The notes under the pieces: generated by a model
The model's database searches: none
Told to the model about the DNA's origin: nothing
Seen by the model: only the letters and a program-made list of their open reading frames with translations
Translations under genes and position numbers: made by a program
Part shown: positions 27,415 to 35,791 of the stretch, piece after piece
Numbering within the stretch: position 1 is the first letter of the stretch
Layout: each line of letters starts with the position of its first letter
Assembly: GCF_900142985.1 (NCBI RefSeq)
Contig: NZ_LT670849.1
Coordinates: forward strand, 3,534,001-3,598,000
Source: Bradyrhizobium erythrophlei
GTDB taxonomy: Bacteria; Pseudomonadota; Alphaproteobacteria; Rhizobiales; Xanthobacteraceae
Direction: 5' to 3'
Length of the DNA: 64,000 nucleotides

Positions 27415-27834
27415 ATGGCCAGCACCAGGTACGTCATCGCGCCCGTGGATGAGTTGCCGCCGGGGACGCGCAAATTTCTCACCATCGACGACCGCCCGAT
27501 CGCGGTCTTCAACGTCAATGGCGAGTTCTTCGGTCTGTTGAATCGTTGCCCGCATCAAGGGGCCGCGCTGTGCGAGGGGCCGCTGATCGGCCTGGCGCAG
27601 TCGTCCGATCCGGGCGAGATCGAATACACCCGGCTGGGCGAAATCATCCGCTGCCCCTGGCATGGCTGGGAATTCGATATTCGCACGGGCCAGTCCTACT
27701 GTGACCCGCGACGCTTTCGCGTGAAAGCCTATCCCGTCAATGTCGAACCGGGGACGGCCGTGGTGAAGGGGCCGTATGTTGCCGAAACGCTGAAAGTTTC
27801 GGTCGACAGCAACTACGTGGTGGTGGACCTGTAG
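27415..27834 (+). CDS. Rieske [2Fe-2S] ferredoxin-like protein
   Basis: A 139-residue soluble Rieske protein. Cluster ligands are C45/H47 in RCPHQGAAL and C80/H83 in RCPWHGWEF. The stretch between the two loops is a little longer than in typical NirD or bacterial Rieske ferredoxins (SSDPGEIEYTRLG insert). There is no catalytic mononuclear-iron domain, so it is an electron carrier or an oxygenase ferredoxin without its oxygenase nearby. It is the third gene of the amidohydrolase operon and convergent with tcuB, 2 bases apart. Confidence 0.92.
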   Translation: MASTRYVIAPVDELPPGTRKFLTIDDRPIAVFNVNGEFFGLLNRCPHQGAALCEGPLIGLAQSSDPGEIEYTRLGEIIRCPWHGWEFDIRTGQSYCDPRRFRVKAYPVNVEPGTAVVKGPYVAETLKVSVDSNYVVVDL

Positions 27835-27836
27835 GT

Positions 27837-28958
27837 CTACTGCACCCGGTGCCGTTCATGCGCATAGCGCACCAGCGAAGCAAAGCGAAAAAGCCCGTGG
27901 ACAAACTTGCCATAGGGCATGGTCACGAACAGCGCGAAAACGACGCCAAGATGTAGCGCCAGCAGTGGGCCCATCGCGGTCGTTTCGCGCCAGGCGAGAA
28001 GCGCCAGCCCCGTGAGCCCGGTGAGGAACAGCATCAGCGTGAAGGCGGCGTCCATGCCTGAACTGTTGGTATCGACCAGCGCGGCGTCGCGCTTTGACTT
28101 CTCGACCAGCAACCCGATCGGGCCGACCACAAGCCCGATGCCGCCGAGCGTGCCGAGCACGACCGGCAGATCCCACCAGGCATAGGGCGCCTCGCGCGCG
28201 AGGAAATAATGATAGAGCGTCGCTACACATGTCGACGCAAAGCACAGCAGGAAGCCGTAGAACGCGAAGTGATGATAGATCCTGCGATGATCAGTCGGGC
28301 GTTCGTCTTCGTTGAAGCAACCGACGCCGCCGCCATCGAGATAGCGCAACCGGCTGGCGTCCTTCATCGCCTGCCACAGCGACGGCGGATCGGCCAGAGT
28401 CCCTGAGGGCTCGCCGATATCGCGCCAGAAGGCCCGCAGGCCCATCGCGAGTGCAATAATGGCGTAAAGGAATGCCGCGCCAAACAGGATGGCCATCGCA
28501 TTATGCGGTATCAGCGCATAGAACGCGCCGGGTCCGGTGTGAACGCCGGTCAGAACTTGCGGGTCGTTGGTCGCGGCAAGACCGAAAATGAAGGCGGCGA
28601 CGCTCAGCGCGCAGATGATGCTGATCGCAACGCCATTGTGGGCGAACAGGCCGGAGAACGCGCGCGGCCAGGCGTAGGTTGCCCAGGATTGCGCGCGCAA
28701 GGCAGCCAGGTTTTGCGGCACATTGACGTTGAATTCGTGTGGCGGCGAGAACTGGCAGTCGGTGTAGCAGGCGCCGCAGGCGTGGCAGAGATTGGCAAAG
28801 TAGTTGAGGTCGCCGTCGGAAAAGGCGCGGCGCATTTCCATCGCCGGAAACACCGCGCAGAGGCCCTCGCAATAGCGGCAGGAATTGCAGACCGTCATCA
28901 GGCGGTCGGCTTCTTTTAGAAGCTGGGTGCTGTGCGCGCCGGTCGGTTGTTGGTTCAC
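27837..28958 (-). CDS. tcuB: Tricarballylate utilisation protein TcuB (4Fe-4S membrane protein)
   Basis: A 373-residue protein with two Cys clusters in the N-terminus (C24, C27, C30, C34 and C58, C61, C64, C68) fitting two 4Fe-4S centres, followed by about six membrane segments with conserved His residues. This matches TcuB/CitB, which reoxidises the flavoprotein TcuA by passing electrons to the quinone pool. Its start overlaps the stop of the upstream hydrolase gene (ATGA), and it is the last gene of the tcu cluster. The permease and dehydrogenase genes of the same pathway lie upstream on the same strand. Confidence 0.92.
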   Translation of the reverse strand: MNQQPTGAHSTQLLKEADRLMTVCNSCRYCEGLCAVFPAMEMRRAFSDGDLNYFANLCHACGACYTDCQFSPPHEFNVNVPQNLAALRAQSWATYAWPRAFSGLFAHNGVAISIICALSVAAFIFGLAATNDPQVLTGVHTGPGAFYALIPHNAMAILFGAAFLYAIIALAMGLRAFWRDIGEPSGTLADPPSLWQAMKDASRLRYLDGGGVGCFNEDERPTDHRRIYHHFAFYGFLLCFASTCVATLYHYFLAREAPYAWWDLPVVLGTLGGIGLVVGPIGLLVEKSKRDAALVDTNSSGMDAAFTLMLFLTGLTGLALLAWRETTAMGPLLALHLGVVFALFVTMPYGKFVHGLFRFASLVRYAHERHRVQ

Positions 28959-30034
28959 TTCGTCAAACCCTTGCGTTCCAGCCAGCCCTGAATGAGACCT
29001 GCGACCTCGGCGTTGTTCTTGTCCATCATGACCATGTGCGAATTACCCTTGATGCCGACCTGCGGCAGGTCGATCACATCGACACTGCCGCCGGCAGCCT
29101 TGATGCTGTCGGCGAAGGCGACGCCGGCCGCGCGCATCTTCGGCCAGCGCGAATCGCGATCGATATAGTCGCCATACACGATCAGGATCGGAACGTTCTT
29201 CAGCGCCTCGACCTTGGCAGGATCGCCGATCGCCGCCGGCTCGACCGCGATCAGCGCCTTGACCTTGTCGGGGCGCGCCTGCGCGACCTTGAAGCCAAAG
29301 CTGCCCGACTGGCTGTGCACCATGACGATGCTCGGCCCGACGCGGTCGATTTCGGCGATATAGGCCGCAATCGTCGCATCATCGTTGGTGGTCCAGCGCG
29401 GCACGCCTTGCTTGACGAAGTTTTCGTAAGCTTCGACCGGAAACTGGCTGCCCGGCATCACCTTGCGTTTGGCGGGATCGGAAGCGTAGGAGTTCGGTCC
29501 GTCGCCGATGCGAAAACGCTCGAACGGGTTGGCCGTGGTCAGAAACACCGGATCGCTTTTGAAAATGTCGGGATATTGCGCCCACCCCGCACGCCCGCGT
29601 TCGACCGCATCGGAATTGTAAACGCTCCAGCCCTTGCGCAGGAAATAGGTCAGCCAGCCTTCGCGCCCGTCCGGCGTGGTTTCCCAGGTGACGCCGGTCA
29701 GTCCGCCGCCATGCCACATCAGGAGCGGATAGGCGCCGTGTTCGTTGGCGGGCAGGAAGTATTGCACGTACATCTGCTCGACCTGGTAGACGCCATTCGG
29801 ATCGACCTTGGCCGGCACGCCGCCGGGCGTGAACGTCACTTCCTTGACCGGCTTGCCGCTGATTTCGACGAGCCGTCCGCCGACGTGGAACGAGCCCATG
29901 TCGCGCAGCGAGATCGGATCGGCGGCTTGCGCCGACGCTGTGGCGATCAAGTTTATCGCAGCGGCAGCGAAGATCAGCCGTGACTTGGCTCGTCCTTTTC
30001 TGCTCCCGCAAGCGGTGCGAGGTATGCAGCGCAT
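28955..30034 (-). CDS. Exported alpha/beta-hydrolase, Esterase-713-like
   Basis: A 359-residue exported hydrolase. The start at 30034 is chosen because GAGGAA sits 8 bases upstream, inside the end of tcuA; the frame is open to 30076. A signal peptide (LIFAAAAINLIATASAQA) is followed by GSFHVGGR, the oxyanion-loop region MWHGGGLTG and WETTPDGREGW, and a nucleophile elbow HSQSG (Ser243). These features resemble the bacterial Esterase 713 group. The gene lies between tcuA and tcuB, 4 bases after one and overlapping the other, which is not the standard tcuABC order. It could free tricarballylate or a similar acid from esters in the periplasm. Confidence 0.85.
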   Translation of the reverse strand: MRCIPRTACGSRKGRAKSRLIFAAAAINLIATASAQAADPISLRDMGSFHVGGRLVEISGKPVKEVTFTPGGVPAKVDPNGVYQVEQMYVQYFLPANEHGAYPLLMWHGGGLTGVTWETTPDGREGWLTYFLRKGWSVYNSDAVERGRAGWAQYPDIFKSDPVFLTTANPFERFRIGDGPNSYASDPAKRKVMPGSQFPVEAYENFVKQGVPRWTTNDDATIAAYIAEIDRVGPSIVMVHSQSGSFGFKVAQARPDKVKALIAVEPAAIGDPAKVEALKNVPILIVYGDYIDRDSRWPKMRAAGVAFADSIKAAGGSVDVIDLPQVGIKGNSHMVMMDKNNAEVAGLIQGWLERKGLTK

Positions 30035-30038
30035 CGCT

Positions 30039-31436
30039 TCAGTTCCTCGCATTCCGTGCCGCTTCCTGTCCCGCAATCCGGCCGAACACGCTGCCGATGG
30101 TCATGCCCATGCCGGCGGCGTAGCCCTGGCCGAGCACATTGCCGGACATGATTTCACCGGCGGCAAACATGTTGGCGGATGGCTTCCCGTCCTTCATCAG
30201 CATGCGCGCCTGCTTGTTCACGCGCGTGCCGAGATAGGTGAAGGTGATTCCGGGCCGGACCGGATAGGCGTAATATGGCGGCGTCTCGATGCGCCGCGCC
30301 CAATGCGTTTTCGGCGGCGTCAGGCCCTCGGTGCGGCAATCGTCGAGAATCGTATGGTCGAAGGTGCCCGGCCGCACCGCGGCGTTGAAGCCGGCGATGG
30401 TTTTTTCCAGCGCTGCGGCGTCAAGCTCCAGCTTTTCGGCAAGGCCCGCGACGGTCAGGGCTTCGATCGGCGGAAACAGCGTCGGCATGAAACTGTTGCG
30501 CGAGCTCGCATCGAAGATGATGTAGGCGATCTGGCCGGGCTGGGCGGCGACAAGGCGTCCCCAGATCGCGTAGCGCTTCGGCCAGATATCCTCACCCTCG
30601 TCGTAGAAGCGCTGCGCGTCGCGGTTGACGACGATGCCGAACACCACGGAATCATGCCGCGTGATGATGCCGCCGTCGAACTTCGGCGCGCGGGCATCGA
30701 TCGCTACCGCGTGGCATTGCGTGGGGTCGCCGATCTCCTGCACGCCCTTGTCGAGTAGTAGTTTCAACACCGCGCCGCGGTTATAGGGCGTGCCGCGAAT
30801 CAGGAAGTTGTCGGCAATCTCGCCCCAATATTGCTTGAGCCATTCGATGTTGGCTTCGAAGCCGCCGCAGGCGGCGACCAGCGCCGAGGCCTTGACGGTT
30901 GCGCGACCCTCGCCGCGCGTGAAGGTGGCGGACAGAAACATGCCATCGGCGATGTCGATGTCCATAACTTCGGCATCGTAAAGAACGTCGATGCCGAGTT
31001 GTTCGGCGGTCAGATAAAGAGCGTTCAGCATCGCGCGGCCGCCACCGAGGAAGAACGAGTTGGTCCGCCCGAGGCTGAGCGTGCCGCCGAGCGAGGGTTG
31101 CCAGCGCACGCCCTGCTGGACGATCCAGTGCAGGATGTCCTTGGATTCGCGGATCATGTGCCGCGCCAGCTCTTCGTCGGTCTTGCCGCCGGTGACGCGG
31201 ACCAGGTCTTCCCAGAATTCCTCTTCCGTATATGGCCCGGTCAGAATCTCGGTCGCCGCATCGTGCGCGCAGCGCATGTTGCGGGTGTGGCGGGTGTTGC
31301 CGCCGCGATAGAATTTCGGGGCGGCTTCGAGCACCAGCACCGAGGCGCCGTCGCGAGCGGCGCTGATCGCGGCGCAAAGCGCGGCATTGCCGCCGCCGAT
31401 CACCAGTACGTCGTATTTGCGGGTCAGGTCCACCAT
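30039..31436 (-). CDS. tcuA: FAD-dependent tricarballylate dehydrogenase TcuA
   Basis: A 465-residue flavoprotein of the fumarate-reductase/succinate-dehydrogenase type. The dinucleotide fold is at VLVIGGGNAALCAAISA (about 10-27), followed by RGGNTRHTRNMRCAH. The C-terminal AGEIMSGNVLGQGYAAGMGMTIGSVFGRIAG region closes the FAD site. TcuA oxidises tricarballylate to cis-aconitate, which feeds the TCA cycle. Neighbouring tcuB and tcuC support the call over a general fumarate reductase. It is cotranscribed with the downstream hydrolase and tcuB. Confidence 0.92.
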   Translation of the reverse strand: MVDLTRKYDVLVIGGGNAALCAAISAARDGASVLVLEAAPKFYRGGNTRHTRNMRCAHDAATEILTGPYTEEEFWEDLVRVTGGKTDEELARHMIRESKDILHWIVQQGVRWQPSLGGTLSLGRTNSFFLGGGRAMLNALYLTAEQLGIDVLYDAEVMDIDIADGMFLSATFTRGEGRATVKASALVAACGGFEANIEWLKQYWGEIADNFLIRGTPYNRGAVLKLLLDKGVQEIGDPTQCHAVAIDARAPKFDGGIITRHDSVVFGIVVNRDAQRFYDEGEDIWPKRYAIWGRLVAAQPGQIAYIIFDASSRNSFMPTLFPPIEALTVAGLAEKLELDAAALEKTIAGFNAAVRPGTFDHTILDDCRTEGLTPPKTHWARRIETPPYYAYPVRPGITFTYLGTRVNKQARMLMKDGKPSANMFAAGEIMSGNVLGQGYAAGMGMTIGSVFGRIAGQEAARNARN

Positions 31437-31516
31437 GCAGGCGTGTTATCTCGTTCGCATGGAAATCAGAACCGGCATCCGCGCAGGGCGATACGCCGTC
31501 AAGGCATGATCGAACA

Positions 31517-32827
31517 TCAGGCGGCGAGCGCCTGCGCCTTCGCCGCCTCCTCGCCACTTCGATAGACAATCAAGGCGGCGACGATGCCAAGGACAGCAGC
31601 GCACATCAGCCAGTAGCCGGGAGAGGCCTTGTCGCCGGTGTGATCGATCAGCCAGGTCGATGCGAAGGGCGTGAAGGTCCCGAACAGGCCCGCTGCCAGC
31701 GCGAACGCCATCGAGAAACAGGTGGTGCGAACGTGCTTCGGTACGATCTCGACCAGTGCGCCGAGCATGGTGCCGCTATAGATGCCGAAATAGAACGACA
31801 ACATCATTTCCACCGCCAGCATCTTGCCAAAGGTCGGCGCCTCGACCAGCCAATGCAGCGCCGGGTAGGCCGTGAGCAGCGACAAGACGGCGATCGCAAG
31901 CAGTACGGGCCTGCGTCCGATGCGATCGGACAATGCGCCGCCGACCGGATTCCAGATGAAATTCGTCACCGCGACCAGGATCGTCACGAGAAGCGCATCG
32001 GCGGAAGACAGCTTGAGCACGGTCCTGCCGAAGGTCGGGGTGTACACGGTGACGAAGTAGAAGGTCGTTGTGGTCAATACCGCGATCATCATGCCGAGCA
32101 CGATGATCTGCCAGTTCGCCGCGGCCGATGCGAAGACCTCGCGCTGGGTCGGGTGCTTTTTCATCGCGAGAAATTCCGGCGTCTCTTCGAGCGTACGGCG
32201 CAACAGGAAGATGAAGGGAATGATGAGGCAGCCGATGAAGAACGGAATGCGCCAGCCCCAGGCGGCGACGGTCTCCGCAGGTACCATCTCGCTCAGCGCA
32301 AAGCCGATGATCGAGGCCACGAAGATCGCGACCTGCTGACTGGAAGACTGGAATGAAGTATAGAAGCCCCGATTTCCCGGTGTTGATATCTCGGCGAGAT
32401 AGACCGATACTCCGCCCAGCTCGACGCCGGCGGAAAAGCCTTGCAGCAGCCGGCCGAGCAGCACGATGACCGGCGCGGCGATGCCGATGGTGGCATAGGT
32501 CGGGCAGAACGCGATGGTGACGGTGCCGATCGCCATGATGGTCAACGTCACGATCAAGCCCTTGCGGCGGCCGATCTGGTCGATATAAGCGCCGAGCACG
32601 ATGGCGCCGACCGGACGCATCAGGGCGCCGAGCCAGAACACGCCGAAGGTGTTCAACAGCGCTGCGGTTTCGTCCTGGGCCGGAAAGAATGCGGCGGCGA
32701 TATAGCGGGCGTAGAAACCGAACAGGAAGAAGTCGAACTGTTCGAGGAAATTGCCGCTGGTGGAGCGGAGGATGGCGCCAATTCGTGACTTGATCTCAGC
32801 GGGTGGCGAACTTGACGACGGCGTCAT
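31517..32827 (-). CDS. tcuC: MFS tricarboxylate/proton symporter TcuC-like
   Basis: A 436-residue permease of the MHS family with 12 predicted segments. The start at 32827 follows a GGGGGAA site; the frame is open to 32923 without support. The N-terminal signature [21 protein letters not shown] and the loop motif [13 protein letters not shown] are typical of citrate/tricarballylate symporters. Its gene precedes tcuA by 80 bases and follows the LysR gene. It imports the substrate that TcuA oxidises. Confidence 0.9.
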   Translation of the reverse strand: MTPSSSSPPAEIKSRIGAILRSTSGNFLEQFDFFLFGFYARYIAAAFFPAQDETAALLNTFGVFWLGALMRPVGAIVLGAYIDQIGRRKGLIVTLTIMAIGTVTIAFCPTYATIGIAAPVIVLLGRLLQGFSAGVELGGVSVYLAEISTPGNRGFYTSFQSSSQQVAIFVASIIGFALSEMVPAETVAAWGWRIPFFIGCLIIPFIFLLRRTLEETPEFLAMKKHPTQREVFASAAANWQIIVLGMMIAVLTTTTFYFVTVYTPTFGRTVLKLSSADALLVTILVAVTNFIWNPVGGALSDRIGRRPVLLAIAVLSLLTAYPALHWLVEAPTFGKMLAVEMMLSFYFGIYSGTMLGALVEIVPKHVRTTCFSMAFALAAGLFGTFTPFASTWLIDHTGDKASPGYWLMCAAVLGIVAALIVYRSGEEAAKAQALAA

Positions 32828-32929
32828 TGATTTGGTTCCCCCTGTATCCCGCGCCTTCGGCCCGTTTTCGGGCGCGCGAGTTGTCTGTCGCGGCAATCTG
32901 CCACGTTGTAGCGGCTTGACCAACCGTAA

Positions 32930-33838
32930 TCAGGCGACCTTCAGGCCGCCCTGGACCGAGGCCAGAAGCCATCGCCGAAACGCCGACAGCTTGGGCAATT
33001 CGGCGCGCGCCTGCGGCGACACGAGATAAAAGCCGGCATCGGCCGGCAGCGCGATCTTGAACGGCACCACCAGCCGACCCTTGGCGATGTCGTCCTGGAC
33101 ATAGGTGGTCCGGCCGAGCGCGACGCCGAGTCCGTCGATCGCGGCCTGCACGGTCATCAGGATCAGGTCGAAGCTCAGGCCCCGCTGCTTGGAAATATCG
33201 GTCGGCAGACCGGCCGCGGTTAGCCACAGCCGCCAGTCGTCGTCATAGCCACCGCTGCTGTGCAAAAGCGTGTGGTGGGCGAGGTCTTCCGGGCAGCGCA
33301 ACGGCTTGTCGCCCTTCAATAGCTCCGGGCTGCACACTGGAAACAATTCGTCCGCTGTCAGCCAGTCGGCGCGCAGGCCGGACCAGTGTCCGCGGCCGTA
33401 GCGGATCGCGGCATCGACATCGTCGCGGCGGAAATCGACCAGGCTGGTCGAAGAGGTGATGCGGACGTCGATTTCGGGATGGGCCTGCTGAAAGCTCGAT
33501 AGCCGCGGCAACAGCCATTTCGCCGCGAAGGATGCCAGCGTGGACACCGTCAGCACGCGGTCGCCGTCCTTGCGCAGCAGGCGGTCAGTGGCGAGCCTGA
33601 GATCGTTGAAGGCGGCGCGAATGCCCGGCAGGTATTCCCTGGCTTCGGCGGTCAGCGTCAGGCTGCGGTTCTGGCGAACGAACAGCCTGATCCCGAGCTC
33701 GGCTTCCAGCCGCCGGATCTGATGGCTGATCGCGGTCTGCGTGACGTTCAGTTCGGTGGCGGCCGCGGTGAAACTCAAATGCCGGGCGGCGGCCTCGAAG
33801 GCGCGTAATCCGTTGAGCGAGGGAAGGCGGGTGGCCAT
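32930..33838 (-). CDS. LysR-family transcriptional regulator (GcvA type), probable tcu regulator
   Basis: A 302-residue regulator. The winged helix-turn-helix is at about 8-65 (LRAFEAAARHLSFTAAATELNVTQTAISHQIRRLE), and the effector domain runs from about 90 to 295. It belongs to the GcvA-like subgroup. It lies directly upstream of tcuC on the same strand (102-base gap) rather than divergent, so regulation of the cluster is inferred from position and from the known LysR regulator TcuR in Salmonella. The end contains a SVQGGLKVA tail. Confidence 0.88.
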   Translation of the reverse strand: MATRLPSLNGLRAFEAAARHLSFTAAATELNVTQTAISHQIRRLEAELGIRLFVRQNRSLTLTAEAREYLPGIRAAFNDLRLATDRLLRKDGDRVLTVSTLASFAAKWLLPRLSSFQQAHPEIDVRITSSTSLVDFRRDDVDAAIRYGRGHWSGLRADWLTADELFPVCSPELLKGDKPLRCPEDLAHHTLLHSSGGYDDDWRLWLTAAGLPTDISKQRGLSFDLILMTVQAAIDGLGVALGRTTYVQDDIAKGRLVVPFKIALPADAGFYLVSPQARAELPKLSAFRRWLLASVQGGLKVA

Positions 33839-33948
33839 GGATGCCCATAAGCATGAATTTATCTCATGTATTATGGCTCAAAGTGTCGTTTGCCGCAACG
33901 CCAAAATCGCCGCATTTTGCATGAAATCATTGGATTTAGGAGGGCGAG

Positions 33949-34152
33949 ATGTCCCTTTGCTTATCCGAGACTGTGACAAATAATCATGATTCGGGCGTTT
34001 TGGCCCGGATCAGCCATCAACTCCATATTTGGGCGGACCGCTGGCAGCAGCGTCACGAGCTCAGCCATTGGTCCGAGCGCGACCTGCATGATGTCGGGCT
34101 CTCCTGGAGCGAGGTGGTCCACGAGGCTGAGAAACCATTCTGGCGGGCTTGA
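33949..34152 (+). CDS. DUF1127 small protein
   Basis: A 67-residue protein with the Arg/Trp-rich core RWQQRHELSHWSERDLHDVGLSWSEV typical of DUF1127. AGGAGGGCGAG precedes the ATG. Alphaproteobacterial DUF1127 proteins have been tied to RNA maturation and phosphate or stress responses, but the role here is not known. A terminator-like hairpin follows 10 bases after the stop. Confidence 0.92.
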   Translation: MSLCLSETVTNNHDSGVLARISHQLHIWADRWQQRHELSHWSERDLHDVGLSWSEVVHEAEKPFWRA

Positions 34153-34162
34153 ACGCAGCCAC

Positions 34163-34208
34163 GGCCGGCGTCGCCTCACCCCTCAAGGGACGCCGGCCTT
34201 GTTCTTCC
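34163..34208 (+). terminator. Rho-independent terminator after the DUF1127 gene
   Basis: A perfect 10-bp stem, GGCCGGCGTC (34163-34172) with GACGCCGGCC (34189-34198), 16-base loop, followed by TTGTTCTTCC. It lies between the DUF1127 stop and the acetyltransferase start, so the two genes are probably separate transcripts or the second is attenuated. Confidence 0.75.
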
Positions 34209-34226
34209 AACCTGGTGGAGGCCGCC

Positions 34227-34841
34227 ATGGCCACGATCAGTCTGCTCGAACACCCAAGGCACACCGACCACCTCAGGCTCCGCGACGGCAGGACGCTGAC
34301 GGTCCGGTTTATCGGCGCCGACGAAGGCGAGGCGTTGCAACGCTACTTCCGCAATCTTTCGGTGGGTTCGCGCCACAGCCGCTTTCTCGGTGCGATGAGC
34401 GAACTGCCGCCGGGCGAACTCGGCCATTTCCTTCATGTCGGCGAGAACAACCGCTTCAGCGTACTCGCGACGGTGACGACGGACGGCCGCGAGACCATCG
34501 TCGGCGAAGCCCGTTATGGTTTCGAGGCCGAGAGTGGGCGTTTTGAGTTCGGCATTTCCGTCGACGACCTTTGGCACGGCCAGGGCATCGGCGCGGCGCT
34601 GATCGGCAATCTGGAGTGCCGCGCGGCGGCGCTCGGTGCGCATGTCATGTTCGGCGACACCTTGCGTTCCAACGAGGCGATGATCTCGCTGGCGCGGAAA
34701 ATCGGCTACACCTTCATGCGCCATCCGGACGACTGGAAGCTGGTGCGCTTCGAAAAGCCGATCGATTCGATCGCGGAGGAAATTCCCTGCGCAAGCTGGA
34801 AGCTCGTCGCCGCGCAGCGCGCGCTCGAGGCTGTGGCGTAA
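34227..34841 (+). CDS. GNAT-family N-acetyltransferase
   Basis: A 204-residue protein with the GNAT fold. Acetyl-CoA binding is seen in GISVDDLWHGQGIGAALIGNLECRAAALGAH (the Q/R-x-x-G-x-A loop variant QGIGAA). The N-terminal RDGRTLTVRFIGADEGEALQRYFRNLS resembles domains fused to acyl-CoA synthetases of the Pat kind, so protein lysine acetylation is one possibility. GGTGGAGG lies 5 bases before ATG 34227; a TTG at 34149 would extend it across the terminator and is disfavoured. Confidence 0.86.
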   Translation: MATISLLEHPRHTDHLRLRDGRTLTVRFIGADEGEALQRYFRNLSVGSRHSRFLGAMSELPPGELGHFLHVGENNRFSVLATVTTDGRETIVGEARYGFEAESGRFEFGISVDDLWHGQGIGAALIGNLECRAAALGAHVMFGDTLRSNEAMISLARKIGYTFMRHPDDWKLVRFEKPIDSIAEEIPCASWKLVAAQRALEAVA

Positions 34842-34850
34842 AACCCTCAG

Positions 34851-34993
34851 CGTCATTGCGAGCGTTAGCGAAGCAATCCAGATAAAGATGCTGGATTGCT
34901 TCCGCGTACGCGCAAAGCTGCTTCGGCGGACTGCTACCCCGCGAAGCTCGACAGCGAGCGGAGAGGGGTCGTCGCTTTGCTCCTCGCAATGAC
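34851..34993. repeat. Dispersed intergenic repeat (CGTCATTGCGAG / CTCGCAATGAC type)
   Basis: Outer ends GTCATTGCGAG and CTCGCAATGAC are inverted, and an inner stem pairs GAAGCAATCCAG with CTGGATTGCTTC. This is a widespread intergenic palindrome type in Bradyrhizobium and relatives. It sits between convergent genes and may act as a two-way transcription stop. Confidence 0.85.
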
Positions 34994-35011
34994 AAAGAAA
35001 CGTCTCTTATC

Positions 35012-35713
35012 TCAAAACCTCTCGACCCAGGGCCGCAATTCCACTTCCCAGCTCCAGGCGCTGCGCGGCTGTTGCAATACGTTCCAGTAGCTCAACGCAA
35101 TCGCGTCGGGATCGAGCATCGAATCCGGCTTGTCGGCGGGCTCGGCCCGGGCGGCACTGCGAATGCCGCCATCGATGACGAAGTGCGCGATGTGAATGCC
35201 CTGCGGCGATAATTCGCGCGCCATGCTCTGCGCCAGGCCGCGCAGCGCGAATTTCCCCATCGCGAACGGCGCGGACTGCGCATAGCCCTTGACGCTCGCG
35301 GAGGCGCCCGTGAACAGGATCGCGCCGCGCTTGTTCGGCAGCATGCGCTTGGCGGCCTGCTGGGCCACCAGAAAGCCGCCGAACGCGCTCACCGTGATCG
35401 CCTGCGCTACATCAGCCGGCACCAGATCGACGAACGGCCCACGCGTCCGTCCGCTCGCATTGTAAACCACCACATCCGGCGTGCCGCTCTCGCGTTCGAC
35501 CAGGCCGAACAGCCGTTCGACTTCCTCAGGGTCGGCTGCGTTGCAGGCATAGGCGCGCGCGCCGGTTTCCGAACACAGCGCGCCGAGCTTTTCGATGCTG
35601 CGGGATGCAAGCGCGACCTTGATCCCCTCGCGCGCAAACAGACGCGCCAGCGAGGCGCTGATCCCGGCGCCGGCACCGACAATCAGGGCGTTCTTGTATT
35701 TTGGCATCTCCAT
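35012..35713 (-). CDS. Short-chain dehydrogenase/reductase family protein, catalytic Tyr replaced by Phe
   Basis: A 233-residue Rossmann protein. The coenzyme loop is VGAGAGISASLA (about 12-23) and the NAG-like motif YNASG (84-88). Ser138 of LFTGASAS and Lys154 are in place, but the YxxxK position reads FAMGK, so the general-acid Tyr is Phe150. It may bind NAD(P) without classical reductase activity, or use another acid. Divergent from the acyl-CoA dehydrogenase gene (78-base gap), suggesting shared control and a link to acyl-CoA metabolism. Confidence 0.88.
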   Translation of the reverse strand: MEMPKYKNALIVGAGAGISASLARLFAREGIKVALASRSIEKLGALCSETGARAYACNAADPEEVERLFGLVERESGTPDVVVYNASGRTRGPFVDLVPADVAQAITVSAFGGFLVAQQAAKRMLPNKRGAILFTGASASVKGYAQSAPFAMGKFALRGLAQSMARELSPQGIHIAHFVIDGGIRSAARAEPADKPDSMLDPDAIALSYWNVLQQPRSAWSWEVELRPWVERF

Positions 35714-35791
35714 CGGATGTTCCTTGTTTTACCCGGGGTGGGATGTGCGATAGTTCGCCTCAACAAATGAGGAAGCGGCCGAGGGAATTCA

